NCBI RefSeq assembly: GCF_900113225.1
Contig: NZ_FOZE01000002.1
Coordinates: 1,612,001-1,676,000, forward strand
Direction of reading: 5' to 3'
Length of the DNA stretch: 64,000 bases
From: Mitsuaria sp. PDC51
GTDB lineage: Bacteria > Pseudomonadota > Gammaproteobacteria > Burkholderiales > Burkholderiaceae_C
Position numbers and translations under genes: made by a program
Notes under the pieces: model-generated
The model's input: the letters and a program-made list of their open reading frames with translations, nothing else
What the model was told of the DNA's origin: nothing
Databases searched by the model: none
Shown here: one piece after another, positions 58,061 through 64,000 of the stretch
Position numbering within the stretch: the first letter of the stretch is position 1
Layout of the letters: the number at the start of each line of letters is the position of its first letter

Positions 58061-61000
58061 ATGGATATCTCCCGCTTCTTCATCGAGCGGCCGCGCTTCG
58101 CGTCGGTCCTCTCGATCTTCATCTTCCTGGTGGGCCTGCTGGCGATCTTCCGGCTGCCCATCTCCGAGTACCCCGAGGTCGCGCCGCCGCAGGTCGTCGT
58201 GCGCGCCCAGTTCCCCGGCGCCAACCCGCGCGTGATCTCCGAGACGGTCGCCACGCCGCTCGAGGAACAGATCAACGGTCTGGAAAACGTCCTGTACTTC
58301 GACAGCCAGGCCACCGCCGACGGCGGCATGACGCTGACGGTGACCTTCAAGATCGGCACCAATCCGGAAGCCGCGGAGACGGCGGTGCAGAACCGCATCA
58401 ACCGCGCGCTGCCGCGCCTGCCCGACATCGTCCGGCAGATCGGCGTGACGACCGAGAAGTCCAGCCCCAACCTGACCATGGTGGTGCACATGGTCAGCCC
58501 GGACAACTCGCGCGACGCGCTGTACCTGCGCAACTACGCGCAGCTGCAGGTGCGCGACGAGCTGCTGCGCGTGCAGGGCATGGGCTCGGTGCAGGTCTTC
58601 GGCTCGGGCGACTACGCGATGCGCATCTGGCTGGATCCGGCCAAGCTCGCCGGCCGCGGCCTCACCGCCACCGACGTCACCAACGCGATCCGTGAGCAGA
58701 ACACGCAGGTCGCCGCCGGCGTGGTCGGCGCGCCGCCGGCGCCGAAGGGCACCGACTTCCAGCTGCAGATCAACACGCAGGGCCGCCTGGTCACCGAGGA
58801 AGAGTTCGCCGACGTCATCATCCGCACCGACACCGCCACCGGCGGCCTGGTGCGCGTGCGCGACGTCGGCCGCGTCGAGATGGGCCCCGGCACCTACGCG
58901 CTGCGCAGCCTGCTCAACAACAAGGAAGCGGTCGGCATCGGCATCTTCCAGGCCCCGCAGTCCAACGCGCTGAACATCTCCAAGGACGTGCGCGCGACGA
59001 TGGAGCGGCTCAAGGCCAACTTCCCGGCCGGCGTCAGCTACGACATCGTCTATGACCCGACGCGCTTCGTCGCCACCTCCATCGAGAAGGTGATCCACAC
59101 CCTGATCGAGGCGGTGCTGCTGGTCGTGCTGGTGGTGATCATCTTCCTGCAGACCTGGCGCGCGTCCATCATCCCGCTGTTGGCCGTGCCGGTGTCCATC
59201 GTGGGCACCTTCGCGGTGCTGCTGCTGCTGGGCTACTCGATCAACACGCTGACGCTGTTCGGGCTGGTGCTGGCCATCGGCATCGTGGTCGACGACGCGA
59301 TCGTGGTCGTCGAGAACGTCGAACGCAACCTGGAGGACGGCCTCACGCCGCACGCGGCGACGATCAAGGCGATGCAGGAGGTCTCCGGGCCCATCATCGC
59401 GATCGCGCTGGTGCTGTGCGCGGTGTTCATCCCGCTGACCTTCGTCCCGGGCCTGTCGGGCCAGTTCTATCGCCAGTTCGCGGTCACGATCGCGATCTCG
59501 ACGGTGATCTCGGCGTTCAACTCGCTGACCCTGTCGCCCGCGATGGCGGCCTTGCTGCTGCGTCCGCACGACGCGCCCAAGGACCCCATCATGAAGGTGA
59601 TGGACAAGCTGTTCGGCCGGTTCTTCCACTGGTTCAACTGCTTCTTCCAGCGCCGCAGCGAGGGCTACAGCCGCGGCGTCACCGGCATCCTGCGCCGCAA
59701 GTCGGCCGCGCTGATCGTCTACGCCGTGCTGCTGGGCCTGACGGCGCTGCTGTTCACGCGCATCCCGTCGGGCTTCGTGCCGGCGCCGGACAAGCAGTAC
59801 CTGATCGGCATCGCGCAGCTGCCGGCCGGCGCCACGCTGGACCGCACCGACGAGGTGATCCGCCGCATGAGCGACATCGCGCTGAAGGTGCCGGGCATCC
59901 GGGATTCGATCGCCTTCCCGGGACTGTCGATCGCGGGCTTCTCGGCCGCGCCCAACGAGGGCATCGTGTTCTTCGGCCTGGACGACTTCGAGAAGCGCAC
60001 CTCGGCCGACCTGTCCAAGGATGCGATCCTGGGCAAGGTCAACGGCGCGATCCAGCAGATCCAGGGCGCGCGCATGTTCGTCGTGCCGCCGCCGGCGGTG
60101 GACGGCCTGGGCAACGCGGGCGGCTTCAAGGTGCAGGTGCAGGACCGCAACGGCCTGGGCGAACAGGCGCTCTACGGCGCCGTCTGGGGCACGCTGGGGC
60201 CGATCTACGGCGACCAGAAGAGCGGCATCGGCACGCCCTTCTCGACCTACGACATCAACGTCCCGCAGCTGTTCGCCCACGTCGACCGGACCAAGGCCAA
60301 GCAGATGGGCGTGAGGCTGCAGGACATCTACGACACGCTGCAGATCAACCTGGGCTCGCTGTACGTCAACGACTTCAGCCGCTTCGGCAAGACCTACCAG
60401 GTCATCGTGCAGGCGGACGCGCCCTTCCGCGCCAATGCCAGCGCGATCACCGACCTGAAGACGCGCAACGAGCGCAATGAGATGGTGCCGCTGGGCGCGC
60501 TGATGAACGTCGATCCGACCTTCGGCCCGACGCGCGTGACGCGCTACAACGGCTTCCCGAGCGCCGACATCAACGGCGCCGCGAAGCCCGGCTTCTCCAG
60601 CGGCCAGGCCGAGGCGGAGATGGAACAGCGGCTGAAGAACCTGCCGCGCGGCATGACCTACGAGTGGACCGAGCTGACCTACCAGGACCGGCTCACCCGC
60701 GACATCAAGGCGGGCAGCTTCTCCATCCCGACGATGGCGGCGGTGCTGGCGATCTCGGTGCTGCTGGTGGTGCTGGTGCTGGCGGCGCAGTACGAAAGCT
60801 GGACGCTGCCGCTGGCCATCATCCTGATCGTGCCGATGTGCATCCTGTCGGCGCTGTTCGGGGTCTGGCTGTCGCACTTCCCGCCCTTCATGCAGGCGGG
60901 GGACCTCAACATCTTCACGCAGGTGGCGCTGGTGGTGCTGGTGGGCCTGGCCTGCAAGAACGCGATCCTGATCGTCGAGTTCGCCAAGGAGCTCGAGGAA

Positions 61001-61357
61001 CGCGGCGAGTCCATGGTCGACGCCGTGATCCATGCCTGCCGCATGCGTCTGCGCCCGATCCTGATGACCTCGATCGCGTTCTGCGCTGGCGTGATCCCGC
61101 TGATCCTGGGCACCGGCGCGGGCAGCGAGATGCGCCGCGCGATGGGCATCGCGGTGTTCTCCGGCATGGTGGGCGTGACGCTGTTCGGCATCTTCCTGAC
61201 GCCGGTCTTCTACTCGCTGCTGCGCAAGGGCACGGAGAAGCAGCGCGCCCATGCGGTGGAGCTGCGTCATCAGATCGATGCCGCCGCGCACCCGTTCCAC
61301 CCGGGCGTCGACGACGCCGACCCGCCCAAGGGCACTTCGCCGAAGGGGCACGCATGA
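58061..61357 (+). CDS. RND multidrug efflux pump (HAE1 family)
   Basis: This 1098-residue inner-membrane transporter starts MDISRFFIERPRFASVLSIF, the typical HAE1 first helix. TM4 has GIVVDDAIVVVENVERNLEDG with the two proton-relay Asp residues. It has twelve helices and two large periplasmic loops. ANPRVISETVATPLEEQINGLENV and GAQRE-like FVPAPDKQYLIGIAQLP place it near MexF/BpeF-type pumps. It probably exports hydrophobic antibiotics, biocides or plant compounds; substrate is inference. The end (61355-61357) overlaps the channel gene start. Confidence 0.95.
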   Translation: MDISRFFIERPRFASVLSIFIFLVGLLAIFRLPISEYPEVAPPQVVVRAQFPGANPRVISETVATPLEEQINGLENVLYFDSQATADGGMTLTVTFKIGTNPEAAETAVQNRINRALPRLPDIVRQIGVTTEKSSPNLTMVVHMVSPDNSRDALYLRNYAQLQVRDELLRVQGMGSVQVFGSGDYAMRIWLDPAKLAGRGLTATDVTNAIREQNTQVAAGVVGAPPAPKGTDFQLQINTQGRLVTEEEFADVIIRTDTATGGLVRVRDVGRVEMGPGTYALRSLLNNKEAVGIGIFQAPQSNALNISKDVRATMERLKANFPAGVSYDIVYDPTRFVATSIEKVIHTLIEAVLLVVLVVIIFLQTWRASIIPLLAVPVSIVGTFAVLLLLGYSINTLTLFGLVLAIGIVVDDAIVVVENVERNLEDGLTPHAATIKAMQEVSGPIIAIALVLCAVFIPLTFVPGLSGQFYRQFAVTIAISTVISAFNSLTLSPAMAALLLRPHDAPKDPIMKVMDKLFGRFFHWFNCFFQRRSEGYSRGVTGILRRKSAALIVYAVLLGLTALLFTRIPSGFVPAPDKQYLIGIAQLPAGATLDRTDEVIRRMSDIALKVPGIRDSIAFPGLSIAGFSAAPNEGIVFFGLDDFEKRTSADLSKDAILGKVNGAIQQIQGARMFVVPPPAVDGLGNAGGFKVQVQDRNGLGEQALYGAVWGTLGPIYGDQKSGIGTPFSTYDINVPQLFAHVDRTKAKQMGVRLQDIYDTLQINLGSLYVNDFSRFGKTYQVIVQADAPFRANASAITDLKTRNERNEMVPLGALMNVDPTFGPTRVTRYNGFPSADINGAAKPGFSSGQAEAEMEQRLKNLPRGMTYEWTELTYQDRLTRDIKAGSFSIPTMAAVLAISVLLVVLVLAAQYESWTLPLAIILIVPMCILSALFGVWLSHFPPFMQAGDLNIFTQVALVVLVGLACKNAILIVEFAKELEERGESMVDAVIHACRMRLRPILMTSIAFCAGVIPLILGTGAGSEMRRAMGIAVFSGMVGVTLFGIFLTPVFYSLLRKGTEKQRAHAVELRHQIDAAAHPFHPGVDDADPPKGTSPKGHA

Positions 61358-62793
61358 TGTTCTTCCGAGTCTCTCTGATGGCCGCCGCGGCGGCCGCCAC
61401 GGTCGCGCTGACCGGGTGCTCGACGGCGCCGGCGCCGAAGAAGTCCGAGGTGCCGCTGGCGTCCGGTTTCGCCAACGCGCCGCAGGGCGATGCCGGCACG
61501 CTGGCCCAGGCGCCGGTGGGCCGCTTCTGGCAGGGCTTCAATGACGCCGGGCTGGACGCCCTGGTGCAGCGCGCGCTGCAGGCCAACACCGACCTGCGCG
61601 TGGCCTCGGCCAACCTGCGCGAGGCCCGTGCGCTGTCGCGCTTCGCCGATGCGCAGCTGTTCCCGACGGTGGACCTGAACGCCGGCGCCGCGCGGGTGCG
61701 GGCGCCGGACTATCAAGGCAACCCGCAGACCAACAACGCGTTCTCGGTCGGCTTCGACGTGCGCTGGGAAGCCGACCTGTTCGGTCGCCTGTCCGACGAA
61801 CGCCGGGCGGCCGCGGCCGACCTGCTCGCCGGCGAGGCGGGCCTGCGGTCGGCGCAGGTCAGCGTCGCGGCGGAAGTGGCGCGCAACTACTTCGAGCTGC
61901 GCGGCCTGCAGGAGCAGCTGCGCGTGGCCCAGCAGTCGCTGGACACGCAGCAGGGCGCGCTGAAGCTGGTGGCTGGCCGCCAGGAGGCGGGCCGGGGCAC
62001 CGGCTTCGACACCGAGCGCGCCCGTGCGCTGGTCCAGAGCACGGCCGCGACGATCCCGGCGCTGGAGATGGCGCTGGCGCGCACGCGCTATCGCCTGGCG
62101 GTGCTGACCGGCCAGCCGCCGACGGCGCTGGACGTGGAACTGTCGGACGTCAAGCCGTTGCCGGGCCTGAAGACGATCGCGCTGGACCGCATCGGCACGC
62201 CCGAGGACCTGCTGCGCCGCCGCCCCGACGTGCGCGCGGCCGAGGCGCAGGCGGCGGCCGCGGCGGCGCGCGTGGGCGTGGCGCGTTCGGCGATGTTCCC
62301 GCGCATCACGCTGGGCGGCACGATCGGGCAGAACGCCTCGCGCATCGGCGACCTCAACGACGGGCCGGCCTATGCGTACAACCTGGGCGCCCAGCTGGTG
62401 TGGAACCTGCTCGACTTCGGCCGCATCCGCGCGCAGATCGCGGCGGCGGATGCGCGCAACGAAGCGGCCTTCGCCAGCTACGAGCGCACCGTGCTCGCCG
62501 CGCTGGAGGAGACCGAGGGCGCGCTGGTGACCTACAACCGCAGCCAGCAGCAGGCGCAGGCGCTGTTCGACGCGGCCGTCTCGGCGGAGCGCGCCGCCAA
62601 CATCGCGCGCGAGCGTTTCAAGGTCGGCATCAGCGATTTCCTGGCGGTGCTTGACGCCGAGCGGGAACTGCTGACCGCGCGCAACCAGCTGGCGCAGTCG
62701 CAGACGGCGGCCGCGACCTCGCTGGTGGGCGTCTACAAGGCGCTGGCGGGCGGCATCGACGGCGAGGCGCCCGCGCAGACCGCGGCTCGCTGA
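61354..62793 (+). CDS. Outer-membrane efflux lipoprotein (NodT/OprN-like)
   Basis: This 479-residue lipoprotein has lipobox VALTGC with Cys22. Two OEP repeats are visible: one with ALQANTDLRVASANLREARAL and YFELRGLQEQLRVAQQSL, the other with RRRPDVRAAEAQAAAAAARVGVARSAMFPRITLGGTIG and LARNQLAQSQ-like final helices. It should form the trimeric TolC-type channel of the pump. The start ATG 61354 overlaps the RND stop by ATGA, so translation is coupled. Confidence 0.93.
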   Translation: MMFFRVSLMAAAAAATVALTGCSTAPAPKKSEVPLASGFANAPQGDAGTLAQAPVGRFWQGFNDAGLDALVQRALQANTDLRVASANLREARALSRFADAQLFPTVDLNAGAARVRAPDYQGNPQTNNAFSVGFDVRWEADLFGRLSDERRAAAADLLAGEAGLRSAQVSVAAEVARNYFELRGLQEQLRVAQQSLDTQQGALKLVAGRQEAGRGTGFDTERARALVQSTAATIPALEMALARTRYRLAVLTGQPPTALDVELSDVKPLPGLKTIALDRIGTPEDLLRRRPDVRAAEAQAAAAAARVGVARSAMFPRITLGGTIGQNASRIGDLNDGPAYAYNLGAQLVWNLLDFGRIRAQIAAADARNEAAFASYERTVLAALEETEGALVTYNRSQQQAQALFDAAVSAERAANIARERFKVGISDFLAVLDAERELLTARNQLAQSQTAAATSLVGVYKALAGGIDGEAPAQTAAR

Positions 62794-62817
62794 GGGGTCT
62801 GACCGCGGGGACCCCTC
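62792..62817 (+). terminator. Hairpin at the end of the RND operon
   Basis: GAGGGGTC and GACCCCTC arms start at the channel gene's stop codon. There is no T tract, so it may be an mRNA-protecting hairpin. Confidence 0.4.
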
Positions 62818-62826
62818 GCCCCCACC

Positions 62827-62861
62827 CCCCTCTCGCGCGCTCCCGCGCTGCGGGAGAGGGG
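62827..62861. repeat. Nested palindrome CCCCTCTC...GAGAGGGG
   Basis: Outer 8-bp arms (62827-62834, 62854-62861) compete with an inner CTCCCGC-GCT-GCGGGAG stem (62840-62856). Elements of this look are frequent between genes in GC-rich proteobacteria and may be a dispersed palindrome. It lies between the convergent channel and hydrolase genes. Confidence 0.45.
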
Positions 62862-62884
62862 CCTCGATGGCTTGGTGAACTGCC

Positions 62885-64000
62885 TCACCGGAGCACGTCG
62901 CTGGACGCTGCCTCCTTCAACAACCGCTCACGGTCGGCCTTCAGCAGGAAACCTTGCGCCATCGCGCGGTCCGCGGCCTTCCGCACAGCCGCGACATAAC
63001 CGGCGTGATCGCCGTAGCGCTCCTCCAGCGACAGGCGCGGATCGCCGTTGGCCTCGCGCTCGGCGCGGGTGCGTGCGAACGGCACGTAGCCGCCGGCGTA
63101 GTTGCACACCTGGCCGGCGTGGAGGCCATTGGCCGTGATGTTCCAGCCCAGGTAGGTGCCCAGCGGCGCCATCGTCAGCACGGTCGGCACGCCGCCGAGC
63201 TCGTTGCCGTCGGCGTCGACCCGCGGCACCTTGGCCGGCAGCACGCGGCGGATCGTCGGCGGGATGCGATCCGGCACGCCCGCGGCTTCGACACGATCGA
63301 AGCCCGGCCCCCAGTCGTAATCGAAGACCGGGAACACGAAGTTCTCGGGCCTGAAGACGCTGTCCGGAATACCCGGCACGCCGGGCGGAAAACCCATGGC
63401 TTCACGCGTCGGATCGACCAGCTCGCCGCGCGCCAGCGTCGGATAACGGCTCGGCGGCGGTGGCGTTCCCTTGAGCACCCAGTCGCGCATCGCCGCGCTC
63501 AGCAGGTTGCGCAGCTCGCGATGCGGCACCGGGTTCGGCGCCAGCGTCGCCTGCCCGAACTGGTTGCCCGGACAGCTGAACGGCGTCGCCCCGCCGGCGT
63601 GCCGGAAGCCGCCCGCCCCGCCACCGTGCGGGCTGCCGGCGACGTAGTAGCGGCGCACGTCCGGCGCCAGCGGGATGTCGACATCGGCCGACGACCCCAC
63701 CCATTCGAGCGAGAGCTTGAGCGCATAGACCTCGGCGGCGCCGAAATGCTCGAACACCTTGGGGCAGGTCTTGCTGGCGGTGCAACGCGTGAGCAGCCCC
63801 TTGGCGGGAAGCTCGCGGACGCGGTCCGGCCAGTCGACCCACCATTGGGGGCCCTCGCTGCCCATCTGGTAGAGCTCGAGCACGCCGTCGGGCTGCGCCC
63901 AGCGGGCGTTCGCCGCGACGCGGCGGCCCGCGATGATGGCCCAGGCGCCGTCATGGACCTGCCGGCCGGCCTCGTCCTGGTTCAGGCCCATGAAGAGGAA
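62885..64000 (-). CDS. Alpha/beta hydrolase domain protein, C-terminal part (5' end outside window)
   Basis: The frame runs off the right edge (reads FLFMGLNQDE at 64000 inward), leaving about 371 residues of the C-terminal portion. It resembles the large alpha/beta hydrolase-domain family (Abhydrolase_10-like): FEHFGAAEVYALKLSLEWVG, DIPLAPDVRRYYVAGSPHGG and LGTYLGWNITANGLHAGQVCNYAGGYVPFARTRAER. The His near GSPHGGG may be catalytic in such proteins. The N-terminal signal and nucleophile region lie outside the window. It converges with the RND operon. Confidence 0.75.
   Translation of the reverse strand, partial: FLFMGLNQDEAGRQVHDGAWAIIAGRRVAANARWAQPDGVLELYQMGSEGPQWWVDWPDRVRELPAKGLLTRCTASKTCPKVFEHFGAAEVYALKLSLEWVGSSADVDIPLAPDVRRYYVAGSPHGGGAGGFRHAGGATPFSCPGNQFGQATLAPNPVPHRELRNLLSAAMRDWVLKGTPPPPSRYPTLARGELVDPTREAMGFPPGVPGIPDSVFRPENFVFPVFDYDWGPGFDRVEAAGVPDRIPPTIRRVLPAKVPRVDADGNELGGVPTVLTMAPLGTYLGWNITANGLHAGQVCNYAGGYVPFARTRAEREANGDPRLSLEERYGDHAGYVAAVRKAADRAMAQGFLLKADRERLLKEAASSDVLR

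Noticed and set aside
56714-61351. 1545-residue minus-strand open frame opposite the RND operon
   Set aside because: It is a GC-skew shadow of the adaptor and pump genes. Its translation is His/Arg/Gln/Asp-rich without domains.
1-64000. tRNA, rRNA, CRISPR, insertion sequence or prophage
   Set aside because: No cloverleaf or rRNA sequence, regular repeat-spacer array, transposase, integrase or phage structural gene was seen on either strand.

Overview
The window is GC-rich (about 70 percent by eye), densely coded bacterial chromosome. Gene content points to a betaproteobacterium of the order Burkholderiales, perhaps a Roseateles/Mitsuaria-like genus. The evidence is the kdsD-kdsC-lptC block, a DUF4148 protein, a long TrpS with a C-terminal extension, creBCD, and many divergent LysR/target pairs. 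The genus is inference. I see no tRNA, rRNA, CRISPR array, insertion sequence, prophage or plasmid replication gene. Layout: 1-7.4 kb holds the 3' end of glutamate dehydrogenase, a DJ-1/PfpI protein, and a PAP2 membrane phosphatase divergent from a PmrAB/QseBC-like two-component system. Four CTGAAG repeats at an exact 11-bp period lie between them. These are followed by kdsD-kdsC-lptC-SDR, joined by 4-base or shorter overlaps. 7.5-16.8 kb has a glycine-rich RRM protein, a BtuF-like receptor without signal peptide joined to creB-creC-creD, a GMC oxidoreductase, an M17 aminopeptidase and a thioredoxin-like protein. 17-22.6 kb is a minus-strand ECF sigma cluster: sigma factor, single-pass membrane protein, exported heptad-repeat protein and SNF2 helicase. 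Upstream of it is a possible small RNA with a strong terminator. 22.6-36.9 kb is mainly housekeeping: TSUP permease, HDOD and GGDEF proteins, an FMN riboswitch controlling lumazine synthase, an RluA-type synthase, a divergent MurA overlapping a periplasmic binding protein, an RDD protein, TrhO, Psd, TrpS and an acyl-CoA ligase. 36.9-50 kb is accessory metabolism and transport: DUF1232, three LysR regulators (two paired with an old yellow enzyme and an alpha/beta hydrolase), LysE, a KgtP-like MFS carrier, SulP, an epimerase-like protein and a degenerate HD-GYP protein. 50-64 kb has a divergent merR/cadA metal-efflux pair with a long-spacer promoter, and a POT peptide transporter. It then has a lower-GC island of two paralogous unknown genes flanking a small opposite-strand gene, a complete tripartite RND pump operon, and the 3' part of an alpha/beta hydrolase cut by the window edge. 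No dramatic new system is obvious. The strongest leads are the 11-bp-period operator shared by the PAP2 and response-regulator genes, the ECF sigma/heptad-repeat operon, the 54.3-56.5 kb paralog island, the candidate small RNA near 22.4 kb, and the MerR regulator that lacks its family's first metal-binding cysteine.
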